This document shows, piece after piece, positions 8,289 to 17,659 of a stretch of 45,686 nt of DNA. The position numbers and the translations under genes are program-made. This DNA is from DASUAL01 sp035763805 (GTDB taxonomy: Bacteria; Gemmatimonadota; Gemmatimonadetes; Gemmatimonadales; GWC2-71-9). How positions within the stretch are numbered: position 1 is the first letter of the stretch; each line of letters opens with the position of its first letter. Where the stretch lies: NCBI GenBank assembly GCA_035763805.1, contig DASUAL010000023.1, forward strand, positions 1-45,686, read 5' to 3'. Below the pieces are notes generated by a model. It did not search any database. It was not told the DNA's origin and saw nothing but the letters and a program-made list of their open reading frames with translations.

Positions 8289-10211
8289 TCAGCCCGAGGG
8301 GATCGCTATCCGCGCCTTGCCCAGCGCCACCGACCACCGCGGCGTGAGCGACTCCCCCTGCACTGTTTCGTCGAATCCCCGCTCCGACTTCGAGACCGTC
8401 GCGACGGGGAATGCCCACACCACGGCGTCGGGCGCGTACCGCAGCTCGAGCGGGTGGGCTAGGGAGAGCTCCGGCGCGAAGAACGCGTGCGGCGGGAAGG
8501 CGGCGGCATCCCAGCGGTAGCTGACGATCAGCCCGCCGCCGGCGTCGAAGCAAAGCAACTTCTCGAGCCGGTGCGCGCGGCAGGTGACCTCCACTACCTC
8601 ACCGGACGCGTGCACCTCGACCTCCATCGGCACCCCCGCCCACGAGGTGACTGGCTCGTACGCGCCGCCCGCGTAGGCGTCCAGAACGAGGTCGCCGGGC
8701 AGCACGCGATCCGCGAACAGGGCGCGCGCGTCGCGATCAATCGGCGGCAACCGATCGAGCCGCACTCCCTTCTCGATGTCGTGAATGCTCGGCGCTCCGT
8801 CTCCGGCTCGCGAGCTCGCGTGCTCGGCTTCCTCCGGTCCCAGCTCGTGGTAGGCTTCGCGCCGGCGGGTCAGCACGTCTGCATAGTTGATCCCGGCGCC
8901 GAACCGCGTGTACTCCTCGATCACGCCGCCGCGCCGCGGACTCACCAGCGCCGAGAAGGCGTGGCTGTGGATCCAGATCTCGTCGAACCCGTCGCAGTCG
9001 AGATCGAGCTCGTCGAACCCGAGAGGCTCGCCGCGCCGCAGCTCTCGCTCGGCCAGCGCCAACTGGTGCCAGATCGCCCGCCGCAGATGTGGCAGGTAGA
9101 GCCCCCCGAACACTCCGTGCCAGTACGCGTCGTTGCATTGCGCGCGACCGATGGCCCGCCGGGCCCCTGCCGGGTCGCCGCGGCCGCGGCACAGGGCGGA
9201 GAGGGCGAGCATCTTCTTGTGCATCCGGTTCGCCTCGGGATAGCGCACGAGGAAATTGCGCCAGTGCGCGCCCCGGATCAGCGCGCCGTCGGGGCCGCCG
9301 AGCCGCTCCGCACCGAGCTCGCGCTCGAGCCGCACAAGTCGGGTCGCGGCGTCGGGTGGCAGCGCCCACCCCTCCATTTCCCGGTAGGACGCCGTCGGCA
9401 GGTAGGCGAGCCCGCCGCTCGGCACCTCGGCGAGGGCCGCGGCGAGCGTCGTGAGCCGGATCTCACCGCCGGCGATCAGCACGCCCATGGCGTCGAGAAA
9501 CTGCGCGAGCCAGCCGCGGTCGTAGACCCACTCCTTCGTCCCCGGCCAGCCGCCGAACTTCTCGCCGTCGTCCGCCAGCACCGCAAGCCGGGCGCCGCGC
9601 CTCCGCAGCCCGCGCAGGTAGGCCACCGTGTCCGCGGGCGGCTTGAACGGAATCAGGTATCGCAAGTGTTCGTCGATCGGAAACAGCGCGACGCGCTTGC
9701 CGTCGCTCTCCGTCCAGAAGGGGGCGTGGAGCTGGTCGCGGCGGAAGCCCGACACCAGAAAATGGCGATCGTCCACGAGCGCGTACCGCACACCCGCCTG
9801 CGCCAGATCCGCGGCCAGCTCGGGCTCCCACACGCGCTCCGTCAGCCACAGCCCCCCGGTCGCCTCGACTCCGAACCGCCGCGAGATCTCCTGCCGCATC
9901 CACTCGATCTGCTCGAGCCGGTCTTGCCGGTGCAGCGACACGAGCACCGGCTCGTACAACCCCGCGAGCAGGAGCTCGACGCGGCCGTCGCCCGCGAGCC
10001 GTGCGATCCGGTCGAGGAACGCCGCCTCGTGTCCCTCGAGCCACTCGAGCAGCGGCCCGGAGATATGAAGGGCGATTGGAAAGAACTCCCGCTCCGCCAG
10101 CCGCTCGAGGAACGGGCGGTACACGTCGACCACGTGCTGCTCGAGGACGTGGTCGAAGTTCCCCACCGGCTGGTGGAAGTGGACCCCGAAGGCGAAGCGC
10201 AGCGGGTCCAG
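8289..10211 (-). CDS. GH57 4-alpha-glucanotransferase/amylase-like enzyme
   Basis: This cytoplasmic glucan-processing enzyme (about 640 residues) resembles the Thermococcus litoralis GH57 4-alpha-glucanotransferase. Conserved region 1 is 'FHQPVGNF' near the N-terminus. The nucleophile is in 'WLTERVWEP' (Glu125 with the chosen start), and the acid/base Asp is in 'LADDGEKFGGWPG'. The C-terminal half is the beta-sandwich region usual in this subgroup. The start is unusual: the frame is closed by TAG at 10214-10212, the stop codon of the preceding gene, and the only codons between it and the HQP motif that could start are CTG 10211, CTG 10202 and internal GTG 10166. GTG 10166 would cut off the essential HQP motif, so CTG 10211 is inferred, with AGGAG 14 bases upstream. 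It is the last gene of the glycan run. Confidence 0.85.
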   Translation of the reverse strand: MDPLRFAFGVHFHQPVGNFDHVLEQHVVDVYRPFLERLAEREFFPIALHISGPLLEWLEGHEAAFLDRIARLAGDGRVELLLAGLYEPVLVSLHRQDRLEQIEWMRQEISRRFGVEATGGLWLTERVWEPELAADLAQAGVRYALVDDRHFLVSGFRRDQLHAPFWTESDGKRVALFPIDEHLRYLIPFKPPADTVAYLRGLRRRGARLAVLADDGEKFGGWPGTKEWVYDRGWLAQFLDAMGVLIAGGEIRLTTLAAALAEVPSGGLAYLPTASYREMEGWALPPDAATRLVRLERELGAERLGGPDGALIRGAHWRNFLVRYPEANRMHKKMLALSALCRGRGDPAGARRAIGRAQCNDAYWHGVFGGLYLPHLRRAIWHQLALAERELRRGEPLGFDELDLDCDGFDEIWIHSHAFSALVSPRRGGVIEEYTRFGAGINYADVLTRRREAYHELGPEEAEHASSRAGDGAPSIHDIEKGVRLDRLPPIDRDARALFADRVLPGDLVLDAYAGGAYEPVTSWAGVPMEVEVHASGEVVEVTCRAHRLEKLLCFDAGGGLIVSYRWDAAAFPPHAFFAPELSLAHPLELRYAPDAVVWAFPVATVSKSERGFDETVQGESLTPRWSVALGKARIAIPSG

Positions 10212-12251
10212 CTAGTCGCCCCCCGCTCCTGCGAAGCCGAGCCGCCACGCCACTGGTGCGAGCTGAGCTGTACGCTGCGCGCCGTGGGCCGCTGACGCAG
10301 TCCAGATCCCGTAAAAGGCGGTCTGGACGTCGAACGGAATGTGCAAGCCTTGCACGTCGAGCAGGTCGGCGAGATCCATGACGGCGGCAATCGCCCGCTC
10401 GGACTGATCGCGCTCGAGTGCCACGACCGCGTGCTCGAGCGTCCGGGCCGCGAGGTGCGGTAGGTCGGCGGCGCCGGTGGCGAGCAGGGCCTTTTCGGTC
10501 GGCGCGAAGCAGCGCTCGACCAGCTCTTCTCTCAGGCGCGTCACCACGGCCGACCGTGCCGCCTCGGGAAGGTCGTGGAGCCCGACTCGCGTAGCCGGCC
10601 CGTCGGGGACCGCCACGTCTACCATGAGCCGGGCGCCCCCCTCGCGCGCGACGGAGACGCGGAATGGGTGCTCGCGACCGGTGCGGGCGTGCGTCAGCAG
10701 CAGCCGATCCCCCGACTCTTGCGTGATGTAGCAGCCGGCGCACCCGGCTGCCACATCGGGTGCCACGTGCCGAACGGCGGCGTACCCCGCCGCGGCGCGT
10801 ACCGCCGGGGGAATGCGCGGCTTGGCCCTGTCCAGGTAGACCTCGCGCCCGGTGCCGGCCCCCCGGTCGTTGCTCTCCGCCCGCGCGAGCCGCTCCAGCA
10901 CTCCCGCCTCGAGCCGCGGCGCATCCGTGCCCGCGAGCTCGATCGCCCGGGCGGCATAACGGAGCACCTGCACGGCCTCGATCCCGGCGATGTCGTCGAA
11001 GAACCAGCCGCACGAGGTGAACATCCGCAGGGCGTTGCGCTCGAGCTCGAGTAGCTCCCGAGCCCTGACCTGCGCGCTGAAGTCCTCCAGGCGGCGCATC
11101 CGCTCCGCCGCGAACCGGCCGATACTCGCCCCATTCGAGCTGACCACCGTGCCGTACGCGTCGCGGGCGGCCCAGGCGTCGGCGAACAGCTCCGCGCCCT
11201 CGCGCTCGTAGCGCGCGTGCAGCTCCCCCGCCAGCCACTCGAGCGCTTCCCGCAGCGGCGCCCGCCAGCGCTGCTGGGTCGGGTGCTCCGGTGCGAGCCG
11301 GCAGCCGCAATCCGCCCGCCAGCGCTCTACACCGTGAGGGCAGCTCCATGACGTCGGCGCCACGAGCTTCACCTGGTGTTCCGGCGGGTGGCGCGCCAAA
11401 AAGGCGTCGAAGTTCTCGACCCGCACGTCGCGGCGCCGCTTGAGCTCCTGCAGCAGCCAGGCCAGCGCGACTTCGGCGAAGCGGTGGTGGTGGCCGAACG
11501 TCTCCCCGTCCGTGGCCACCGCCACCAGCCCCGGCTCTCCCCCGGCCTTGCCGACCGCAAGCAGGCGCTCGGCCCATTGAGACGCGTCACGCAGCAGTGG
11601 CCCGAACGCGACGTCGTGGGAAATCCCGCCGTCGTACACGAACAACGTGATCGTGCGACCTCCCGCCGTGCGGTACCACCCGGGGAAGCCGCGTGCGGGC
11701 GCTCGCTCCACCTGGTGCGGTGCGACGATCGTGAAGCGGACGCCCTCGGCGGCCAGCACGTCGAGCGTTTCGTCGTCCACGGCCGTTTCCGGCAGCCACA
11801 TGCCCACCGGGTCGCGGCCGAAGCGGCGGCGGAAGTCGGCCATGCCCCAGCGCACCTCGGTGATCTTGTCGCGGCGCGATGCGAGCGGGAGGATCGTATG
11901 ATGGTACGGCATGGCGATCGCATTGCCGTGCCCTCCCTGCTGCTCGCGACTCAGGCGGTCTGCGTCCAGAACGGCAGCGTAGGTCCGGGGCGCCTCCCGC
12001 TCCAGCCACTCGAGCAGCGTGGGCCCGAAGTTGAAGCTGATCGAGGCGAGGGTGTTGACGATCCCCGCGATGCGCCCGTCGGGCGCGTACAGCCGCGCAG
12101 CTACGACCGCGCGGTAACACTCCCGCTCGATGCGTCGGTTCCAGTCATGGTACGGCGCAGCGGACGGCTGGGCCTCGATCTCGTCGAGCCAGGGGTCCTC
12201 CCGCGGCGGCTGATAGAAGTGCCCGTGGACGATGATGGATCGGACGCTCAA
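10212..12251 (-). CDS. GH57 family protein with C-terminal DUF3536-type region
   Basis: The 679-residue protein starts with the GH57 signature 'HGHFYQPPREDPW' and has the likely nucleophile Glu155 in 'GMWLPETAVDDETLD' and acid/base Asp248 in 'VATDGETFGHHH'. The C-terminal half, after a Cys-rich stretch ('WSCPHGVERWRADCGC'), matches the long uncharacterised region typical of the GH57/DUF3536 group. It probably acts on alpha-glucans; no member that I know of has an assigned reaction. TTG 12251 is the only start that keeps the 'HGHFYQPP' motif, and it forms a TTGA overlap with the stop of the branching-enzyme gene. Its own TAG stop lies in the same frame as the next GH57 gene. Confidence 0.85.
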   Translation of the reverse strand: MSVRSIIVHGHFYQPPREDPWLDEIEAQPSAAPYHDWNRRIERECYRAVVAARLYAPDGRIAGIVNTLASISFNFGPTLLEWLEREAPRTYAAVLDADRLSREQQGGHGNAIAMPYHHTILPLASRRDKITEVRWGMADFRRRFGRDPVGMWLPETAVDDETLDVLAAEGVRFTIVAPHQVERAPARGFPGWYRTAGGRTITLFVYDGGISHDVAFGPLLRDASQWAERLLAVGKAGGEPGLVAVATDGETFGHHHRFAEVALAWLLQELKRRRDVRVENFDAFLARHPPEHQVKLVAPTSWSCPHGVERWRADCGCRLAPEHPTQQRWRAPLREALEWLAGELHARYEREGAELFADAWAARDAYGTVVSSNGASIGRFAAERMRRLEDFSAQVRARELLELERNALRMFTSCGWFFDDIAGIEAVQVLRYAARAIELAGTDAPRLEAGVLERLARAESNDRGAGTGREVYLDRAKPRIPPAVRAAAGYAAVRHVAPDVAAGCAGCYITQESGDRLLLTHARTGREHPFRVSVAREGGARLMVDVAVPDGPATRVGLHDLPEAARSAVVTRLREELVERCFAPTEKALLATGAADLPHLAARTLEHAVVALERDQSERAIAAVMDLADLLDVQGLHIPFDVQTAFYGIWTASAAHGAQRTAQLAPVAWRLGFAGAGGD

Positions 12252-13903
12252 ACGCCCAGCACCTCGGCGATGGTCGCGAGAATATCCGGGAACACCTGGT
12301 CCCGACGCGACAGCTCCTCCACCAAGCGACCCACGTCCGGAGTCCCGCCCCGCCCCCCCGGCGTGAGAGCCGCGACCAGCCGCTCGGCGTCGTCGCAGTG
12401 CAACGTGAAGCGGCGCTCGGCGTAGTCCGGCACCGCGCCGGTGGAGATCATGAACTGCCAGTCCGACGCCTGGGCGAGCAGCAGCTCGCGCGCCGCCTGG
12501 GCGAGCACGGGACGAGCGCCGGGGGAAGCGAGCGCCGCCGGGGCCGCCTTCCAGAAGGCGTCCTCCACGGCCCCGAGCCGCGGCCACGTCCACGCGGTCC
12601 GGTCGTTCAGCCACATCGTGTGGTCGCCGTTCACGCCCCATGAGCCTTCCGCCAGGCGCAGCCCCGTCCCCGCCGGATGGTCCCCGACGTGCCGCGACGC
12701 CGGCACCGGGCGAACGCCGGGATGGTGGCGCAGCTCGCGGTACACCGCCGCCAGGAAGTCCACACCCTCGAACCACCAGTGACCGAACAGCTCGGTATCG
12801 AACGGCGCGACGACGACCCCGGCGCCGGCCTCCCGCGCCGCCGTCTCCGCCGCGATGCCGGCAACCAGGTGCGCGAAGTGACGCGCATGGTCCGCGGCCC
12901 GGCCGAGCGCGGCGGCGGGCTCGTACGCGCGCTTCGCGCCGAGGTCGACGTTGGGCCCCGTCACCCGCCACAGCTTGAGGCCGCCGGGCCAGCGGATCTT
13001 GTGGAACTCCAAGTACCACTCGTCGCCCGGATAACCGTGGTGGCGGCTCCACACCTGCATCGAGGACCGAGGATCGCGCACCAGGGCGACTACGCTCTGT
13101 TTCGCCCGCGGAGGCGTCACCCGATAGGCGCGGTAGGGAGAGCGCCTGGGCCGTGTCGCGGGCTTCGCGAGTGTCTCGGGGCGCTCGACGTCGAACCGCT
13201 CGGCGCCGAGCGGCACCTCCCCGTACGTCCCGAGGGGATCGCCGGCCTGAGCGAGATGCGCGTCGGTAAAGAAGTAGCGGAAGCCCGCGGCCGCGAGGTG
13301 CTCCTCGATCCCGCGCCGCCGCCCGGCGCGTGGCCGGTACGCGCACTCGGGCAGCCAGCAGCCGACGGGGTCGCGGCCGAACAGCCGCCGGTGCTCGTTC
13401 CGGCCTACCGCCAGCTGCAGGCGGATGCTCTCGTCGCGGGCCAGCAGGGGAAGGTATCCGTGGGTCGCCGCCGACCCGATGATCTCGAGATGGCCGGCGT
13501 CCTGAAGGCGCCGAAAGGCGGTCACGATGTCGCGATCGATCGAGTGAAATAGCTTGCGGAGGCGGGAGAGCCGCGACTTCCAGAACTCGACGAGGGGCAG
13601 GAGCGCGGTGTCCCCGGTCGCGGCGAGCCCCGTCGGCGCCTCCGCACAGGCGGCCTCGCGCTGGTCGAAGAACGCTTCGAGCTCCTGCACGAAGTCGGGG
13701 CTCGCGAGCTGGTTCGCAAGCACCGGCGTAAACCCGATCGTCAGAGGCGCGGGCGTGCCCTCTTGGACAAGCTCCTGCAGCTTCTCGAGCAGGGGAAGGT
13801 AGGTGTCGAGCGCCGCCTCGCACAGCCAGTCGCTGCCGTGCGGCCATCGCCCGTGATGCACCACGTACGGCAAGTGACTGTGCAGCGCGAGGACGAAATC
13901 CAT
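12248..13903 (-). CDS. GH57 1,4-alpha-glucan branching enzyme
   Basis: This 551-residue enzyme forms alpha-1,6 branches in glycogen by intramolecular transfer. It has the GH57 branching-enzyme motifs: 'LALHSHLPYV' at the start, nucleophile Glu186 in 'GCWLPECAYRP', and catalytic Asp369 in 'PFDTELFGHWWFEG'. Their positions are close to those of the characterised Thermococcus kodakarensis enzyme (Glu183 and Asp354). The C-terminal part ('ASDWQFMISTG', then 'YAERRF') is the helical domain of this subgroup. ATG 13903 lies 10 bp after the glycogen synthase stop. A Gly-rich loop near the C-terminus ('TPGGRGGTPD') is encoded by a 16-base C-rich motif also found at 25315 and 42306. It replaces the GH13 branching enzyme GlgB in this cluster. 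Confidence 0.92.
   Translation of the reverse strand: MDFVLALHSHLPYVVHHGRWPHGSDWLCEAALDTYLPLLEKLQELVQEGTPAPLTIGFTPVLANQLASPDFVQELEAFFDQREAACAEAPTGLAATGDTALLPLVEFWKSRLSRLRKLFHSIDRDIVTAFRRLQDAGHLEIIGSAATHGYLPLLARDESIRLQLAVGRNEHRRLFGRDPVGCWLPECAYRPRAGRRRGIEEHLAAAGFRYFFTDAHLAQAGDPLGTYGEVPLGAERFDVERPETLAKPATRPRRSPYRAYRVTPPRAKQSVVALVRDPRSSMQVWSRHHGYPGDEWYLEFHKIRWPGGLKLWRVTGPNVDLGAKRAYEPAAALGRAADHARHFAHLVAGIAAETAAREAGAGVVVAPFDTELFGHWWFEGVDFLAAVYRELRHHPGVRPVPASRHVGDHPAGTGLRLAEGSWGVNGDHTMWLNDRTAWTWPRLGAVEDAFWKAAPAALASPGARPVLAQAARELLLAQASDWQFMISTGAVPDYAERRFTLHCDDAERLVAALTPGGRGGTPDVGRLVEELSRRDQVFPDILATIAEVLGV
12344..12359 (-). repeat. C-rich 16-mer, copy in the branching-enzyme gene
   Basis: CCCGCCCCGCCCCCCC on the plus strand (G-rich on the coding strand). 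It encodes part of the Gly-rich loop 'PGGRGG' near the C-terminus of the GH57 branching enzyme. Identical copies lie in coxS (25315-25330) and the exported protein gene (42306-42321). Confidence 0.95.
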
Positions 13904-13913
13904 CGCCCTGCGC

Positions 13914-15356
13914 TCAGCCGGCGGCCGGACGCGCCGCGAGCGCGCGCCGATAGACGTCCAGATAGCGGGCGGCCGAGCCGTCCCAGCCGAACGACTGCGC
14001 CATCGCGTGGTGCACGATCTTGCGCCACGCCGCTCGGTCGCGGTAGCAGCCCAGCGCCCGCAGCACCGCCAGCTCGAGCGCCGCCGGCGCGTATTCGTCG
14101 AACAGCACGCCCGTCTCGCCATCCGCGATGCTGTCGAGTAGCCCGCCCACTCGGCGGGCAACGGGGATGGCGCCGTAGCGCTGCGCCCGCATCTGCGTCA
14201 GGCCGCACGGCTCGTACAGCGACGGCATGAGCAGCAGGTCGGCTCCCGCGAGCAGCCGGTGCTCCAGGTGATCGGTGAAGGCGAACTCGACCGCGATGCG
14301 CTCGGGGGCTGCGGCAGCGAGCTCGGTCAGCGCCGCGTGGTAACGGTGCTCCCCGGAGCCGAGGAATATGAACTGCGCGTCCGACGTCCCCAGCAGGTCG
14401 GCGCCCAGAACCAGGTCCAACCCCTTCTGCGACACGAGGCGGGCGCTCATCCCGAACAGAGGGGTCTGTGCCCGTTGCGGCAAGCCGTAGCTCCGCTGGA
14501 GCGCCGCCTTGCAGCGCCGCTTTCCCGCAAGATCGTGCGCCGTGTAATTCGCGGTGAGATGCGGATCGGTCTCCGGGTTCCAGACCTCCGGGTCGATCCC
14601 GTTCAGGATGCCGACCAGACGGTCGCCCAACCCCGTGAACGTGTCGTGCAGCCCGAACCCGCCTTCCGCCGTCCGCAACTCCGCCGCGTGGCTCGGGCTC
14701 ACAGTCACCGCGACGTCGGAGAACGCCAGCCCGCCCTTGAGCATGTTCATCCGTCCGTACCACTCGAAGCGCTGCGAGTCGTACAGCTCGGGAGGCAGGC
14801 CGACCGTCGCCAGCGTCTCGGGCGGGAAATGACCCTGGAACCCGGCGTTATGCACGGAAAGCACGGTCGCGAGGCGATCATGGAACGGCTGACCCGAGAA
14901 CACCGTGCGCAGGTAGACCGGCGTCAGCGCCGTGTGCCAGTCATGCGCGTGGAGCACTTGCGCCTGCGGCGCGACCTGGGGCAGGATCGTCAGGGCGAAC
15001 GCACAGAAGAAAGCGAACCGCTGCGCGTTATCGGGATAGTCCCCCGTATCGTCGCCATAGATGCCGGCGCGGTCGAAGAAGTCCGGGTGCTCGATGAAGA
15101 AAACCTGCGGCCCCGCGGCCCTGCCGTCCTGAGCCCGGTACGGCCAGGCGGTTTCCGTCCGGCCGCCGAGCGTGACGGTGAAGGGCGGCCCGGCCCGCTC
15201 GAGCGTCGGCACCGTCTCGCGCACCTGGCGGTACAACGGCAGCACGACCGTCGTCGGCATGCCCGCGAGGGCCTGGAAGGTCGCCAAGCCGCTCACCGCT
15301 TCGCCCAGGCCGCCGGTGCGGGCGAACGGCCAATATTCGGCCGTCAGGTGGACCAC
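13914..15356 (-). CDS. glgA: Glycogen synthase (GT5)
   Basis: This 480-residue GT-B glycosyltransferase extends alpha-1,4-glucan from a nucleotide-glucose, classically ADP-glucose. Visible features are the N-terminal 'TAEYWPFARTGGLGEAVSGL' (the family 'KTGGLGDV' loop, here with Arg instead of Lys), 'HAHDWHTALTPVYLR', 'SVHNAGFQGHFPPE', 'NGIDPEVWNPETD' and the retaining-glycosyltransferase region 'LMPSLYEPCGLTQMRAQRYG'. Length and motif order are normal. The start is GTG 15356; no better start lies upstream in frame. The gene follows glgP after 127 bp and precedes the branching enzyme by 10 bp. No ADP-glucose pyrophosphorylase (glgC) is present in the window, so the donor is inferred from the family only. 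Confidence 0.93.
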   Translation of the reverse strand: MVHLTAEYWPFARTGGLGEAVSGLATFQALAGMPTTVVLPLYRQVRETVPTLERAGPPFTVTLGGRTETAWPYRAQDGRAAGPQVFFIEHPDFFDRAGIYGDDTGDYPDNAQRFAFFCAFALTILPQVAPQAQVLHAHDWHTALTPVYLRTVFSGQPFHDRLATVLSVHNAGFQGHFPPETLATVGLPPELYDSQRFEWYGRMNMLKGGLAFSDVAVTVSPSHAAELRTAEGGFGLHDTFTGLGDRLVGILNGIDPEVWNPETDPHLTANYTAHDLAGKRRCKAALQRSYGLPQRAQTPLFGMSARLVSQKGLDLVLGADLLGTSDAQFIFLGSGEHRYHAALTELAAAAPERIAVEFAFTDHLEHRLLAGADLLLMPSLYEPCGLTQMRAQRYGAIPVARRVGGLLDSIADGETGVLFDEYAPAALELAVLRALGCYRDRAAWRKIVHHAMAQSFGWDGSAARYLDVYRRALAARPAAG

Positions 15357-15483
15357 GCCGACCGGCGCCGCGACGCGGGGATGCGAACGCGGCGTGGCGA
15401 CCGCCGCATCGGGTCTCCGGCGGGCGCCGGCCCGGGCGCGGGCTGGCTTTGGCTCTCGAACCGTCGTGTCCTGCTCCCTTCGC

Positions 15484-17646
15484 TCAGGCGGTCGGAGGAT
15501 CGTCTCCCGGGAGCTGACCCCTGATCGCCGGCACGTAGTGCTCCGTCACGTACTGCCGCAGCATGCGCCGGGCCGTGAAGTGTTGGCCCCCGACGCGGAG
15601 CGCGTGTTTCATCTTTTCCACCCATCCGAGGGGGACGTCACGCTCGTCCCGCGTGTAGAACAGCGGTACGACTTCGTCCTCGAGCAGGCGGTACAACTGC
15701 TCGGCGTCGGCCGCGTCGGCGTCGGCTCCGGCCGGCGCGGGGGGAATGGCCCACCCGTTCCGCCCGTCGTATCCCTCGGCCCACCACCCGTCCAGAGTGC
15801 TGAGCTGGGGCACCGCGTTCAGGGCGGCTTTCATGCCGCTGGTCCCCGACGCCTCGAGCGGCGCCCGCGGCACGTTGAGCCACAGGTCCACGCCCTGCAC
15901 CAACCGGTGGGCCAGGTGCATCTCGTAGTCCTCGATGAAAGCGATCCGACCTTCGAAGCGCGCCTCACGCGTGAGCTGGTACACGCTGCGGAGCATCTGC
16001 TTCCCCGGCTCGTCGGCCGGATGCGCCTTTCCGGAGAAGACAAGCTGCACCGGACGCCACGGATTCGCCAGCAGCCGCTGCAGCCGGTCGAGGTCGCGAA
16101 AGACCAGCGACGCGCGCTTGTACGTCGCGAACCGCCGCGCGAACCCGATCGTCAAGGCCCGCTCTTCGAGCAGGGTGCCGGCGCCGACGAGGTGCAACGC
16201 CTCCTTCCACTGGTCTGCCCAGCGGCGTCGGGCATCCTCGCGGATCGCCCGCAGCAGCGTCGCCTTCAGATCCACGCGCAGCCGCCACAAGCCGGCATTA
16301 TCCAAGCCGAGCATACAGTCCCAGAAACCCGGTTCATCCACTCGGTCCACCCAGTCGGGACCGAGATGAGCAGTGAGCAGCGTGCTCACCCGGTGCGACA
16401 TCCAGGTGGCCAGGTGCACTCCATTCGTCACGTGGCCGACCGGGACGCGAGCCGGATCCCGGCCGGGCCACAGGTCGGCCCAGATGCGCCGCGACTCTTC
16501 GCCGTGGCGGCGCGAGACGGCGTTCACCTGTTGAGACAGCCGGACGGCGACCACCGGCATGTGGAAGTGCTGGTGATCGCGGCCCGGGTGATACCCCAGC
16601 CGCAGCACCGTCTCGGGACTCACGCCCATCTCGTCCCAGATCGGGCCGGTGCACGCCGTCACCTGCTCGAGCGTAAACGCGTCGTGGCCGGCCGGTACGG
16701 GAGTGTGGGTCGTGAACACGCTCGACGCCCGCACCTGGCGCACGGCGTCGTCGAACCGGGTCCCCTGCGCCACGAGCTCGCGCACCCGCTCGAGCAGCAT
16801 GAACGCGGGGTGCCCCTCGTTGGCGTGCCAGACGGCGGGCCGGTGACCCAGCGCCCGCAGAATGCGGACACCTCCCACCCCCAGGATCCACTCCTGCCGC
16901 AACCGGAGGTCCAGCTGAGCGCCGTACAGTCGATGCGAGAGCTCCCGGTCGCCCGGATCGTTCTGCTCCAGGTCCGTGTCGAGCAGATAGACCGGTACCC
17001 GGCCGACCATCATGCGCCAGGCAGCCACGCACACCGAGCGGCCCCCGGTCGGCACCGCGATGACGCACCGCTCGCCCGTGGGCCCGCACACCCGCTCGAG
17101 CGGCGTCAACGAGGGGTCGAACTTCTCGTCGGCGTCTTCCTGCCAGCCGTCGAGGCGCAGCCGCTGGTCGAAGTATCCGCGCGTGTAGAGGAGCCCGACG
17201 CCAACAAGCGGTACCCCGAGATCGGAGGCCGTCTTGCAGTGATCCCCAGCGAGAATCCCCAGGCCCCCGGAGTAGATCGGCACCGAGTTGTGCAGCCCGA
17301 ACTCGGCGCAGAAGTAGGCGACCCCCCCCGACTGCCCGGCCAGGTCCGGGTGCGTTGCAGCGAACCACGTGCCCCCGTCCGACGCCTGGCGCGCGACCTG
17401 CTCGACCAGCGCGTCATAGCGCTGGAGGAACTCGGGGTCTTTGGTGAGCGCCGCCAGCCTGGCAGGCTCGACCCGCCGCAGCAGGGCGATCGGATTGTGG
17501 CGCGTCAGGTGCCAGAGGGTCTGGTCGATGGAGCGGAACAGGGCGCGGGCGTCGCGGTTCCAGCTCCAAGCCACGTTGCGCGCCAGCGCCGCCAATCCCG
17601 CGACGCGTTCGGGAAGGGCGAGACTCTCAGGGCGGGATTCGGTCAC
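15484..17646 (-). CDS. glgP: Alpha-glucan (glycogen) phosphorylase, GT35
   Basis: This PLP-dependent enzyme releases glucose-1-phosphate from glycogen or maltodextrin. The protein has 720 residues with GTG 17646. It belongs to the shorter bacterial/archaeal phosphorylase type: an N-terminal 'NVAWSWNRDARALF' region (DUF3417-like), then 'CAEFGLHNSVPIYSGGLGILAGDH', 'VWHANEGHPAF' and 'TTHTPVPAGHDAF'. The PLP-lysine motif 'EASGTSGMKAALNAVP' sits near the C-terminus. A TTG at 17682 in the same frame would add 12 residues and overlap the cytidylyltransferase gene; neither start has a convincing ribosome site. Coupling to the cox gene run on one strand suggests shared transcription. With GlgA and the GH57 enzymes it forms a complete store-and-release set. 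Confidence 0.93.
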   Translation of the reverse strand: MTESRPESLALPERVAGLAALARNVAWSWNRDARALFRSIDQTLWHLTRHNPIALLRRVEPARLAALTKDPEFLQRYDALVEQVARQASDGGTWFAATHPDLAGQSGGVAYFCAEFGLHNSVPIYSGGLGILAGDHCKTASDLGVPLVGVGLLYTRGYFDQRLRLDGWQEDADEKFDPSLTPLERVCGPTGERCVIAVPTGGRSVCVAAWRMMVGRVPVYLLDTDLEQNDPGDRELSHRLYGAQLDLRLRQEWILGVGGVRILRALGHRPAVWHANEGHPAFMLLERVRELVAQGTRFDDAVRQVRASSVFTTHTPVPAGHDAFTLEQVTACTGPIWDEMGVSPETVLRLGYHPGRDHQHFHMPVVAVRLSQQVNAVSRRHGEESRRIWADLWPGRDPARVPVGHVTNGVHLATWMSHRVSTLLTAHLGPDWVDRVDEPGFWDCMLGLDNAGLWRLRVDLKATLLRAIREDARRRWADQWKEALHLVGAGTLLEERALTIGFARRFATYKRASLVFRDLDRLQRLLANPWRPVQLVFSGKAHPADEPGKQMLRSVYQLTREARFEGRIAFIEDYEMHLAHRLVQGVDLWLNVPRAPLEASGTSGMKAALNAVPQLSTLDGWWAEGYDGRNGWAIPPAPAGADADAADAEQLYRLLEDEVVPLFYTRDERDVPLGWVEKMKHALRVGGQHFTARRMLRQYVTEHYVPAIRGQLPGDDPPTA

Positions 17647-17659
17647 CGCGGAGTCTTTG

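Noticed and set aside
10212..13847. 1211-codon frame suggesting a giant GH57 protein
   Set aside because: The part above 12251 is out-of-frame shadow of the branching enzyme; the real protein starts at TTG 12251 with the HGHFYQPP motif.
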